From assembly GCA_964619055.1 (NCBI GenBank), contig CAZUDB010000002.1, positions 61,236 to 125,235 on the forward strand: DNA of 64,000 nucleotides, written 5' to 3'. Origin of the DNA: CAYVUM01 sp964619055. Its GTDB lineage: Bacteria > Pseudomonadota > Alphaproteobacteria > Rhodospirillales > Defluviicoccaceae. The position numbers and the translations under genes are program-made. Numbering within the stretch: the first letter of the stretch is position 1; every line of letters begins with the position of its first letter. The notes beneath the pieces are model-generated. The model was not told where the DNA came from and ran no database searches. It saw only the letters and a program-made list of their open reading frames with translations. Below, piece after piece: positions 8,960 through 17,751 of this stretch.

Positions 8960-11620
8960 TCAGGATGCGGTGACGCTGACTTGCGCCACGGCGGCCCCGT
9001 CCGGCGGGTTGTCATGATCCTCTTCGTCCGGTTTGCCGTCCCTGACGACCCGTCCATGATCCATCACCAGCACCCGGTCAAATGCCGATGCGTCAACTTC
9101 ACTGTTCAGCACCCAAACGACCGCCCCCCGCTCAGCCACGACTGCCCGCATGATCGCGGTCTGGCTCGCGGGGTCAAGCGTGGCCGTAGCATGGTCCAGG
9201 ACCAGAAGGTCGGGCTGCTTCAACAGTGCCCGCGCCAACAGCATTTTTTGTCGTTGTGCCGCTGACAACCGGCTGCCGCCGATACCGACCTGGTGATCGA
9301 ACCCGATTGCCACGATGGCTCGCCGCAAGCCGATCCGCGTGATCACATCCTCAATGAGGCCGCCCACCAGCCGCTGCGCTTGAAGTCGCCCGTAGACCAA
9401 GCGTCCGAACAAGACGTTGTCCTGAACCGAGGCAGCTGGGTTGTATTGGTCGGGCTCGAAAAACGCAACGGCGTGCTGAAGGTCCGCAGGAAGATCCTGA
9501 GCGAAGGCGTGGCGCGCAGCCAATAGACGTGGGGTGGTCTCGCCGGTGATCAACCCCAAGCGATGTCGCGCTGGGATCAACTTGAAAGGTAAAGACAGCA
9601 GCAGTTTGCGATCTTCCCGTGACAACCGATCCAGCCGCTGAGGATTGGCCCGCCGCAACACCCCCTGGTAGGTTGGCAGAGCGTCGACGCTGATGAAGCT
9701 GAATCGCTCAAACAATTCGTCGCCCGGCTGTGCTCCCTGGAACAACTCCAGCATGATCTTGGCTACCTGCAGACCGTCGGAAACGAGGACTTCCTCCAGT
9801 TCGAAGCGGCGCAATACGGACAGCATGTATGGGTTTTCGGCGATGTGCTCCAGATCAAACACGGGACCGATCGGCGTCCCAAACAGCAGGTTCTCCGCAA
9901 GTGTCATGTTGTTGTTGTACTTGTCGCGGTCGAACGGCTCGACCAACCCGGTGTAGGCGGCGTCCTCAAGGCGATCGCGAAGCTCGCGCCGGGCGTCCAA
10001 GATTTGCTGGGACAAGCCCTCGTGCGATGCGGGGTCGATGCGTCCCTGTAGGCCGAAGCCAAACAGATCGTCGTCCATGCCCACAAGGCTCAGCACGGTC
10101 ACGGCACGATCGGATAGATCCTCCAAGTCACGGGCATCTGCGTCGCGCAGGTCGATCCAAAGCCCATCCGGTTGGCTAACAGTGCTGCCTGATTGCTGGG
10201 CTTCCTGGATCCGCCGCTTGCGGGTGGACGACTGAGCCGGAGACTCCTTAGGCATGTCGATGGGAATCGGCTGGTGCTTCAGCCCATAATAGAGGTTGTC
10301 ACCAATTGACCCCTGGAATAGGTGCCCGGATTGGCCGACGTAAGCGATGCGTCGGCCCGTGACCGTTTGCGAGATTGTAGCAAGGTCGATGTCGCCAATG
10401 CGAATGCTGCCCGAGGTCGGGATCAGGAGCCGAGCGATCAGTTTGGCGAGCGAACTGGCGCCAGATCCTTCTTGACCAACGATGGCAACGCGTTCTGACA
10501 GATCGAACGAGAATGACGCGCGGTCGACAACCCTGATGCCATCCTCTTCTTCGAGGGTGACTCCATTGGCTACGACCGTACCACTGAGCCGCGGGACCAC
10601 GCCGTCCGCAGGCGTCTGTAGGCTTTCGTCTAAGATGCCCGGTGGATCAAACTGTTCGACCAGCTGGTCATACTTAATTCGTGTATCTTCCTTAATTTGA
10701 TACCACTTGAGCAGTTCTTTCCAAGGAGAAGAGAGGTCCTTATAGGCAGCAAGTACGGCAACAAGCGCACCAAATGTGAGATCTCCAGTAATAACTAGGT
10801 ATCCACCAATAGAAAAAAAGAAAAATGGCGTCAATTGACCGATAAAATTATTAAGAAATTTGATAAAAAACTTCTTTTTATAGATTTTGTATCGGATTTC
10901 GTAGATGGTTCCGAGCCATCTGGAGATATCTGCTTTTTCATATTCAGCAGTGTCGTTGGAGTGGACGTTCTCAATTCCCGATACCACTTCCCCAAGACGT
11001 TCCGATAATTTTCTGACAGTTTGAACACGCTGCTTCGCAAGCACATTAACCTGTCGCTGCAACTTCGGAATGATGTACGCTTGAACAGGCGACAGGGCCA
11101 TGGCAGCCAGACCAAGCTTCCAGTCTTGGGCGAACATGAACGCTAGGATCGTCAGCATCGTTCCGCCTTCAAAGGCCGGTGTCGCAAAGGCCTCGCCCAC
11201 GAAACCGCCGACGGGCTCCACCTCTGCAGTGATCATGGCGATGATCTCGCCCTGGGAGGTCTTGCGGAAGCGAGGCAACGGAAATCTGAGAACACGACTG
11301 AACAGCTGATAGCGAAGGCGCCGCAACATCCGTTCACCAAGCTGGCCTTTATAGACATTAATATAATACCGAAAAATAAATCGAACAAAAACTAACAATA
11401 AAAACAAACCACACAGCATAAAAAGATATTGGATCTGCATAAGATCAAATCCAAATACTGTTTTCGGAAAATCAGTACTGCCAATCGCCTCGTTTACTAT
11501 AATTTTCGGAACCTCGAGTGAGGCGTATAAAAATGGAAATGATGATATCGTAAGTATAAGGAGGAGTATTTGCTCCTTGCGGCTGTATTTAAAGATGTAG
11601 CTGAACAGCGTTGGTTGCAT
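8960..11620 (-). CDS. ABC exporter-like protein with degenerate, expanded ATPase domain
   Basis: An 886-residue fusion of an exporter-type membrane domain (about residues 15-320, six predicted helices) and an odd nucleotide-binding domain. The Walker A region reads GQEGSGASS near 382, so the essential Lys is replaced by Ala. The signature is RLSAAQRQ near 780 and Walker B is LLVLDH, with the catalytic Glu replaced by His. Walker A and signature are about 395 residues apart, against about 100 in normal ATPases. In between, three related segments resemble a Q-loop followed by an N-L-hydrophobic-G motif: GHLFQGSIGDNLYYG, then NNNMTLAENLLFG, then NPAASVQDNVLFG. The membrane-domain half is clearly AT-richer than the rest. 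It may be regulatory, use a partner ATPase, or hydrolyse poorly. CNBD and FkbH-like genes flank it. Confidence 0.85.
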   Translation of the reverse strand: MQPTLFSYIFKYSRKEQILLLILTISSFPFLYASLEVPKIIVNEAIGSTDFPKTVFGFDLMQIQYLFMLCGLFLLLVFVRFIFRYYINVYKGQLGERMLRRLRYQLFSRVLRFPLPRFRKTSQGEIIAMITAEVEPVGGFVGEAFATPAFEGGTMLTILAFMFAQDWKLGLAAMALSPVQAYIIPKLQRQVNVLAKQRVQTVRKLSERLGEVVSGIENVHSNDTAEYEKADISRWLGTIYEIRYKIYKKKFFIKFLNNFIGQLTPFFFFSIGGYLVITGDLTFGALVAVLAAYKDLSSPWKELLKWYQIKEDTRIKYDQLVEQFDPPGILDESLQTPADGVVPRLSGTVVANGVTLEEEDGIRVVDRASFSFDLSERVAIVGQEGSGASSLAKLIARLLIPTSGSIRIGDIDLATISQTVTGRRIAYVGQSGHLFQGSIGDNLYYGLKHQPIPIDMPKESPAQSSTRKRRIQEAQQSGSTVSQPDGLWIDLRDADARDLEDLSDRAVTVLSLVGMDDDLFGFGLQGRIDPASHEGLSQQILDARRELRDRLEDAAYTGLVEPFDRDKYNNNMTLAENLLFGTPIGPVFDLEHIAENPYMLSVLRRFELEEVLVSDGLQVAKIMLELFQGAQPGDELFERFSFISVDALPTYQGVLRRANPQRLDRLSREDRKLLLSLPFKLIPARHRLGLITGETTPRLLAARHAFAQDLPADLQHAVAFFEPDQYNPAASVQDNVLFGRLVYGRLQAQRLVGGLIEDVITRIGLRRAIVAIGFDHQVGIGGSRLSAAQRQKMLLARALLKQPDLLVLDHATATLDPASQTAIMRAVVAERGAVVWVLNSEVDASAFDRVLVMDHGRVVRDGKPDEEDHDNPPDGAAVAQVSVTAS

Positions 11621-11726
11621 AGGTATGTGTAGGTCTTGAAGAGCCTCAGAAAATATTGGGATTATAAGTCGACGTCATCGCGGCGCGGCTGCCATCGATA
11701 CGAGCCGGATGTGATTTCCAGCGGTT

Positions 11727-13649
11727 TTAAGACGGCTTTGCGCTCGTCGACTCGAAAACGCGAACCACGTCGACGTCGAGGGTCCGGGTATCGGCGTCTT
11801 TCACCAACCAGTCACCGCTCGCGTCCTTTACAAAGCCCAGCTCCGACAGGACCTGCACGGCGGGGCCATTGCGCCCGGTGGCCCGGAACCGAACCCACAG
11901 CGATGTGCCAAGGTTTGCTGTGCGTGCCAGAAGCGACGCAAACAAGGCTTGTTCCAACATTCGGCCTTGAACACGACATGACAGCATGAACTCCTCCACA
12001 ACGACACGATTGTCCGCATGTCGGACAACCGCAAAACCGACCGTTCCATAATCGCCAAATCGATCTCGGCATCGAAGAACCAGCTTGTCGGTTACGTTCG
12101 ATGAGATCAAGTCTTCGACTTCCTTACTTGAGTACTTAGAGCCCGAATAATTGAGTTGGTTCGTCCGTTGAACGAGCTCGATGACTCTCGCCACGTCGTC
12201 GTCGGCGATTGGGTCAATTTGCAACTCTATCTCACAAGACTTTAGAAAACCAAGGTAATCGTTACCCCATTGGCATTGGTCTCGCCGGCGTGCCAGGTCT
12301 TCATGATAAAGGCGACGGCGATTACCAGCCTCGCGGCTGGCACTGCCGGCAAAACGCGGATCGGACAACAGGCGCGGCGCCATCTCCGGCGTTACAGTCA
12401 GCACCTCCGGAAGGGCTGAGGATACCTCGGTACGTTCGAACGGGGAATCGTCCACAAATGCGAAGGAGTCGAGCCCCAGATTCAGGTGCCTCGCGATTTG
12501 GAGCAGATGCTGGCTTTTGGGTCCCCAATCGATTTGCGGATGGAGCACAAGATCAGCAATGCCGAATCGCTCAAGTTGCGTCCAGGCGACCTCCAGATCG
12601 TTGCGGCTCGCGACACTGATCAAAATGCCGCGGGCATCGAGGCGGCGCATCGTCTCGACTATCTCGGGGCGCAAGCGCAGATGTTGGCCGCGACGATGGT
12701 CCGATTCCACGAGGACGCCATCCCACAGCGTGTTGTCCAAATCGAAAACGACGCACTTTATCGGCGGACCTCCCGATGGGGAGGGCGCCTCGGTTGCGGC
12801 CGCCGGGATGGCGCGTTGCCAATCGGCCTGATCAATGCCGGCCACAAAATCGAGAGTGAGAAAAACGAGCCTCGGTGCCGTATCGGCTTCAGGCTGAATG
12901 GAAATCTTGGATGGTTGGTTGGCGCCCAGAAGGTGAGCAAAGTGCTCACGCCCAATGATGTGAAGGCTGTATCCAGGCGGCGCTTTGAGCCGTGCGAGCA
13001 TTGGCGGCAGCGGCTCCCCGTTCGGTCCGAGGGGGTGATCGTTCTTGATGCGATAGGTCACGCCGAGGACGATAGCCTCTGGTTGTGGGTTATAAAGTTC
13101 CGCAACGAACGCCTCCGGCGCGTCCGACACGGTCGTCGCCATCGCTGAGTTGTTCGGCGCCATGCACCGTCGCAGCATTAGCTTTTTCGCGACGCGGCGG
13201 GGATCCGGGGGAAGTGTTTTGCCGGTGGGATCGCGGACCAGGGATGGATCGTGATGGAGCGCACGGGTCCACGCCGCGAGTCGATGATTCGGTGAAAAGG
13301 CAAGCACTCGTTCGCGCCGGATGATGCGGGCCATCGGCTCCAGTACCGTGTTGGCGTCGGCCTCGATTTTTCCCCAGGTCGCGAAGGCCAGATCGACGCC
13401 GTAGCTGCGCAAGGACGCGAAGCGGCGATCGCGGCGAAAGCCCCAAGTCAACCGCCGGCACCCGCCGTCCGCCCGCGGCATATAAAGGGCGCAGCTCTCG
13501 TAGCACTGCGGTGCCGCACACTCCATGCAATGCTCGCCCCACCATAGGAAGGACAGGGCGCGGACCGCCTTGATGGGCTGATACGTGGCGATCAGTCGTT
13601 CGGGCGAGACCTGATGGCGGGTCCGATCGTACTGGTCAAAATCAAACAT
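11727..13649 (-). CDS. FkbH-like HAD-IIIC protein with N-terminal cysteine cluster
   Basis: About 640 residues. The core is an FkbH-like HAD domain with motif I KCVVFDLDNTLWDG near 298, followed by the usual C-terminal GNAT-like part containing RTNQLNYSGSKYS and FMLSCRVQGRMLEQALFASL. FkbH-type proteins load three-carbon units on carrier proteins in polyketide synthesis or act in capsule/LPS sugar modification. The N-terminal 280 residues are unusual: HCMECAAPQCYESCALY near 37-53 gives a C-x2-C-x4-C-x3-C pattern that could bind a metal or Fe-S cluster. The ATG at 13649 was chosen over one at 13694 and over an upstream GTG because the sequence before it looks non-conserved; the ribosome-binding site is weak in all cases. 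Divergent from the glycosyltransferase operon. Confidence 0.85.
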   Translation of the reverse strand: MFDFDQYDRTRHQVSPERLIATYQPIKAVRALSFLWWGEHCMECAAPQCYESCALYMPRADGGCRRLTWGFRRDRRFASLRSYGVDLAFATWGKIEADANTVLEPMARIIRRERVLAFSPNHRLAAWTRALHHDPSLVRDPTGKTLPPDPRRVAKKLMLRRCMAPNNSAMATTVSDAPEAFVAELYNPQPEAIVLGVTYRIKNDHPLGPNGEPLPPMLARLKAPPGYSLHIIGREHFAHLLGANQPSKISIQPEADTAPRLVFLTLDFVAGIDQADWQRAIPAAATEAPSPSGGPPIKCVVFDLDNTLWDGVLVESDHRRGQHLRLRPEIVETMRRLDARGILISVASRNDLEVAWTQLERFGIADLVLHPQIDWGPKSQHLLQIARHLNLGLDSFAFVDDSPFERTEVSSALPEVLTVTPEMAPRLLSDPRFAGSASREAGNRRRLYHEDLARRRDQCQWGNDYLGFLKSCEIELQIDPIADDDVARVIELVQRTNQLNYSGSKYSSKEVEDLISSNVTDKLVLRCRDRFGDYGTVGFAVVRHADNRVVVEEFMLSCRVQGRMLEQALFASLLARTANLGTSLWVRFRATGRNGPAVQVLSELGFVKDASGDWLVKDADTRTLDVDVVRVFESTSAKPS

Positions 13650-13762
13650 GACGTCATTACCCGAGGCCAAACGGTCCCATACGGGGCCGGCCATGCAACG
13701 GAGGATTGGACGTCGGCGATTCGGTCGCCCGTCCGATTGAAGCGTTCGATTTCTGTGCCTTG

Positions 13763-13826
13763 ATAGACAGACCAAACGTCAGTCTATAGTGGTGGGTCCG
13801 CCACATGATTGCGATAAATATATCGC
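13763..13826. promoter_or_regulatory. Divergent promoter region with two inverted repeats
   Basis: In the 360-bp gap (13650-14009) between the FkbH-like gene and the glycosyltransferase operon there are two perfect inverted repeats: ATAGAC (13763-13768) with GTCTAT (13782-13787), and GCGATA-AATA-TATCGC (13811-13826). A plus-strand promoter-like pair TTGATA (13760) and TATAGT (13785) overlaps the first, though its 19-bp spacing is long. These are good candidates for shared regulation of the two divergent gene groups. I see nothing else in the gap. Confidence 0.4.
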
Positions 13827-14009
13827 GAGAGACGGCGTAGAAGCACGAGCACCTTGACCTTACGCCGTTTTTGGGGCGAGGGTTGGCCCGACGAGAGCGA
13901 TTTTCGGTGCGGTCCGCGTTCACCCTTGCGCGACTACTTTCTCGCTTTAGCATGGCAGCCCTCACTGACGTTTGAACCGCAGTGAGACTCGTGGGCGATG
14001 TAAGCACGC

Positions 14010-15242
14010 ATGCCAAATGGTCACGGTCATCATCGGCTGCTCATCTACAGCCACGACTCTTTCGGGCTTGGTCACCTACGGCGATGCCGGGCGATTGCTC
14101 ATGCCCTGGTTGACCGGCGATCTGACCTTTCCGTCCTGATCCTATCCGGATCGCCCATCATCGGCAGCTTTAGCTTTCGCAACCGTGTTGATTTTGTGCG
14201 CATTCCCGGTGTCATCAAACTCCGGGATGGCGATTATTCACCGCTGAAGCTGAACATCGGCATCGAACAGACCCTGCAGTTGAGGGCGTCGATCATCAGC
14301 CATACGGCCGAAGTGTTCGCGCCGGACGTCTTTCTGGTCGACAAGGAACCGCTTGGTTTGCGTGGCGAGGTCCGCGAAACCCTGGCTATGCTGAAAGCGC
14401 GTGGCATCCCGCTTGTGTTGGGGCTTCGCGACGTCATGGACGATCCAGCCACGCTCGCCGAGGAATGGCGGCGCAAAAATGCCGTGCCCGCGCTTGCGGG
14501 GCTTTACGACCACATCTGGGTCTACGGTCTGCCCGAGATTTGTGACCCGTTGCAGGGCGTGCCTGTGCCAGCGGCTGTCCACAACAAGGTGCATTTCACG
14601 GGCTACATCCGCAGGACGCTGCCCGACGGCACCACGACCGCTGAACCGTGGACGTCGGCTGACACCGAGCCCTACATTCTGGTTACGACGGGTGGCGGCG
14701 GCGATGGCGCGGCGGTCATCGACTGGGTCTTGAAGGCCTATGAGCATGACCCAAGGATCCCTTGGCGGGCGCGGGTGGTTTTTGGGCCGTTTATGCATTC
14801 GCGGGTGCAGTCGGCGTTTCGTGAGCGAGTCGCCCGGCTCGAATCCGTTGACGCCATCACCTTCGATGCCAACTTGGAAACTTTGATTGCCCATGCGGCG
14901 GGGATCGTGGCCATGGGCGGCTATAACACCTTTTGCGAAATTCTGTCCTTCGACAAACCGGCACTGCTCGTCCCGCGTACGGTGCCACGGCTGGAGCAGG
15001 CAATCCGGGCGGAGCGTGCTAGTGTCCTCGGGCTGGTTCGGACGTTACCTTTAGACGGCGATCGCGATCCCATCTTGATGGCGGCCGCGATTCGCGCACT
15101 CCCGTTCCAGCCCCGTCCATCACAGACCGACATTCCCGCCCTTTTGGATGGACTGAGTGAGATTGGCGCGCTTGTAGACGGGTGGCTCGACACATCGCTG
15201 GCGCGGCCCGACCGGCCGGCAGCGGTTCGATTGCCGGCCTGA
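14010..15242 (+). CDS. COG4671-type glycosyltransferase-like protein
   Basis: A 410-residue GT-B protein. It starts with LLIYSHDSFGLGHLRRCRAI, the glycine-rich GxGHLxR loop of the predicted glycosyltransferase family COG4671 (related to GT28/MurG-type folds). The C-terminal half holds ILVTTGGGGDGA (near 232) and GIVAMGGYNTFCEILSFDKPALLVPR (near 297-322), the donor nucleotide-sugar site of this family. The enzyme is probably cytosolic or peripheral to the inner membrane. It heads a run of translationally coupled genes, and a second family member lies at 17752. Donor and acceptor are unknown. Confidence 0.82.
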   Translation: MPNGHGHHRLLIYSHDSFGLGHLRRCRAIAHALVDRRSDLSVLILSGSPIIGSFSFRNRVDFVRIPGVIKLRDGDYSPLKLNIGIEQTLQLRASIISHTAEVFAPDVFLVDKEPLGLRGEVRETLAMLKARGIPLVLGLRDVMDDPATLAEEWRRKNAVPALAGLYDHIWVYGLPEICDPLQGVPVPAAVHNKVHFTGYIRRTLPDGTTTAEPWTSADTEPYILVTTGGGGDGAAVIDWVLKAYEHDPRIPWRARVVFGPFMHSRVQSAFRERVARLESVDAITFDANLETLIAHAAGIVAMGGYNTFCEILSFDKPALLVPRTVPRLEQAIRAERASVLGLVRTLPLDGDRDPILMAAAIRALPFQPRPSQTDIPALLDGLSEIGALVDGWLDTSLARPDRPAAVRLPA

Positions 15243-15243
15243 C

Positions 15244-16572
15244 GTGCCCGAGGGTGCACCCCCATCGCCCCGGAGCGGCTCGATCGCGATAATCCTTAAA
15301 GGCTATCCCCGCCTGTCGGAGACATTCATCGCCCAGGAGATACGCGGCCTGGAACGCCGCGGCTTGTCACTGCGCCTTTACTCCCTTCGCCACCCCACGG
15401 ACCATGCCACGCATCCGATCCATGCCGAGATCGAGGCACCCGTCGTCTATCTGCCCGAGTATCTTCACGACGCGCCGCGCCGTGTTGCGGCCGCTTGGCT
15501 GACCGTTCGACGTTGGCCGGGCACCCATGCTGCGCTTGTGCTGTGGCGACGCGATTTGACGGGTGATCCCAGTCGTAATCGGATCCGCCGTTTCGGCCAG
15601 GCGTGCGTCTTGGCCGCCGAACTCGCCGATGACGTGACCCATCTGCATGCTCATTTTCTGCATACGCCGGCATCGGTCACACGCTATGCGGCAGTGATGC
15701 GCAGCTTGTCTTGGAGTGTTTCCGCCCATGCCAAGGACGTGTGGACGTTGCCCGACTGGGAGAAGCGCGAGAAGATCGCCTCCAGTCAATTCGTCGCTGC
15801 CTGCTCTGCTTACAACGCGGATCACCTGGCCGCTCTCGCACCGACGCCATCTCGCGTTCATCTCCTGTACCACGGCCTCGATTTGGATCGGTTTCCACCG
15901 GCCGCGCGGATAAGGAGCGAACGCACTGGCGCTGATCCGAGAGACCCAGCAATCATCCTTTCGGTTGGGCGCCTAGTGGCCAAAAAGGGCTATGATGTGC
16001 TGCTTCAGGCGTTGGCGGCCTTACCCCCGGACTTGGCTTGGCGCTTCGTCCACATCGGAAGTGGACCATGTCAACCGGCGTTGGCTCGCCAATCTGCCGC
16101 CTTCGGCCTTACCGAGCGTGTCCAATGGTTGGGGGCGCAGTCCCAAAAGACCGTGCTGCGCTGTTTGCAAACGGCGGACCTGTTCGCACTGGCATCCCGC
16201 ATTACGGCTGACGGGGATCGCGACGGCTTGCCCAATGTCCTAATGGAGGCCCAGAGCCAGGGTTTGGCCTGTGTTGCCACGCGTGTTGCGGCAATTCCGG
16301 AGTTGATCACCCAAGAGCCCCGAAACCAGGCAACTGGTATGCTGGTCGCGCCAGATGACCCGCAAGCCCTATCCGAGGCGATCGCTCAGCTGATTGCAGA
16401 TCCGGACCTGCGCGCCCGACTGGGCAGCGCTGGCGAAGCGCGGGTTCGCTCCAATTTCGATATGACCACGGGGCTCGACCGACTGGCTCAGTTACTGGCG
16501 CCCGGCCGCTTGCCTTCGAACAGCCCCGACAATGAGGTGAAAGCGTGCGCATCATCTTCCATGCGCCCCTGA
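15244..16572 (+). CDS. GT4-family glycosyltransferase
   Basis: A 442-residue GT-B enzyme resembling exopolysaccharide (colanic-acid type) glycosyltransferases. It has KGYPRLSETFIAQEIRGLE at the N-terminus, the HLHAHF segment near 137, the donor-binding VGRLVAKKGYDVLLQAL near 242 and the acidic region GLPNVLMEAQSQGLACVAT near 330-348. The GTG start is one base after the stop of the preceding gene and lacks its own clear ribosome-binding site, so translation is probably coupled. The final 27 codons overlap the next gene. A late polymer- or oligosaccharide-building step is likely. Confidence 0.87.
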   Translation: MPEGAPPSPRSGSIAIILKGYPRLSETFIAQEIRGLERRGLSLRLYSLRHPTDHATHPIHAEIEAPVVYLPEYLHDAPRRVAAAWLTVRRWPGTHAALVLWRRDLTGDPSRNRIRRFGQACVLAAELADDVTHLHAHFLHTPASVTRYAAVMRSLSWSVSAHAKDVWTLPDWEKREKIASSQFVAACSAYNADHLAALAPTPSRVHLLYHGLDLDRFPPAARIRSERTGADPRDPAIILSVGRLVAKKGYDVLLQALAALPPDLAWRFVHIGSGPCQPALARQSAAFGLTERVQWLGAQSQKTVLRCLQTADLFALASRITADGDRDGLPNVLMEAQSQGLACVATRVAAIPELITQEPRNQATGMLVAPDDPQALSEAIAQLIADPDLRARLGSAGEARVRSNFDMTTGLDRLAQLLAPGRLPSNSPDNEVKACASSSMRP

Positions 16573-17729
16573 AGCCTCCATCTCATCCGGTCCCCTCGGG
16601 CGATCGCCAGATGGCACGATTGTTCATGGCGGCGTTGGCTGCGGCCGGCCATGTGGTTAAGCTCGCGCCAGCGTTTCGGACATACGACGGTTCCGGCGAC
16701 CCTGCTCGCCAAGCACGGATCGCGGACCTAGGCCACAGTCTCGCCCAGCGGTGGCTCCAGCGCTGCGCTGCTGGTGATCCGTCCAGTCGGCCTGACCTTT
16801 GGTTCACCTACCATCTGTACCACAAAGCCCCCGATGTGTTGGGGCCAGCGATCAGCCAGGCCCTCGGCTGCGCGTACGTCGTTGCCGAAGCCTCCTATGC
16901 ACCGAAGCGTATGGGTGGCCCGTGGGACCGGGGGCATCGAGCAGTTGCTGCCGCGCTCTCGAGGGCGGACCTGGTTCTGACGCTCAACGAAGCCGACGCG
17001 CCGTGCCTGCTGCCCCTTCTCAAGCCCACATGCCGCCATGTTCTGTTCACCCCCTTTTTGGATGCCGCACCCCTGTTTGATGCCGCCAAATCGCGGTCCT
17101 GGCACCGCGCCGCGCTCAGTTGCCGTTGGGCTCTAGACCCGAGCGAGCCCTGGTTGATCGCCATGGCGATGATGCGCCCAGGCGCGAAACTGGCATCCTA
17201 TCGCCTGTTGGCGGACGCTCTCGGTAGGACCACCCACCGGCGGTGGCGCTTGATCATTGTCGGCGATGGTCCGGCCGCGCCGGAGGTGCGAAACGCCTTT
17301 TCGCGAATTGCAGGGCGAGTGGTGTTCACCGGACAACTGGCGGCCGCGGACGTTGCTGCGCATTTGGCCGCCTGTGATCTTACGGTTTGGCCCGCCGTGG
17401 ACGAGGCCTACGGGATGGCACTGCTCGAAGCTCAAGCGGCCGGATGTCCGGTTGTTGCCGGACGGACCGGTGGCGTACCTCGGATCGTCGCTCATGCGCG
17501 GACAGGTTGTTTGGTTCCCGTTGGCGACGTCTATGCGTTCGCGGACGCTGTGGGTGGCCTTCTGGAGGACCGCGAGGTCCTTTCCCGTTTGCGTTCGACG
17601 ACCTGGAGCTACGTGAACGAACATCACAGCCTCCCGGCGGCAAGCCAGCGGCTCGATGCCCTACTTCGTCGGGCTAAAGGGCGCGCTGTTTCCGAGGCTT
17701 TGAAACGCGGGCTGATCTCCGCACACTAA
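16545..17729 (+). CDS. GT4-family glycosyltransferase
   Basis: A 394-residue GT-B glycosyltransferase, starting with GTG preceded by GAGG at 7 bp and overlapping the upstream gene by 28 bp. The N-terminus MRIIFHAPLKPPSHPVPSGD is typical of a group with the PSGDRQMAR loop. The donor half includes IVGDGPAAPEVR near 240 and the E-x7-E-like region EAYGMALLEAQAAGCPVVAGR near 285-305. As a third glycosyltransferase in the same run it probably adds one sugar of the same glycan. Specificity is not readable. Confidence 0.85.
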   Translation: MRIIFHAPLKPPSHPVPSGDRQMARLFMAALAAAGHVVKLAPAFRTYDGSGDPARQARIADLGHSLAQRWLQRCAAGDPSSRPDLWFTYHLYHKAPDVLGPAISQALGCAYVVAEASYAPKRMGGPWDRGHRAVAAALSRADLVLTLNEADAPCLLPLLKPTCRHVLFTPFLDAAPLFDAAKSRSWHRAALSCRWALDPSEPWLIAMAMMRPGAKLASYRLLADALGRTTHRRWRLIIVGDGPAAPEVRNAFSRIAGRVVFTGQLAAADVAAHLAACDLTVWPAVDEAYGMALLEAQAAGCPVVAGRTGGVPRIVAHARTGCLVPVGDVYAFADAVGGLLEDREVLSRLRSTTWSYVNEHHSLPAASQRLDALLRRAKGRAVSEALKRGLISAH

Positions 17730-17751
17730 GGGGCACTCTGGAGCAGCCGTC

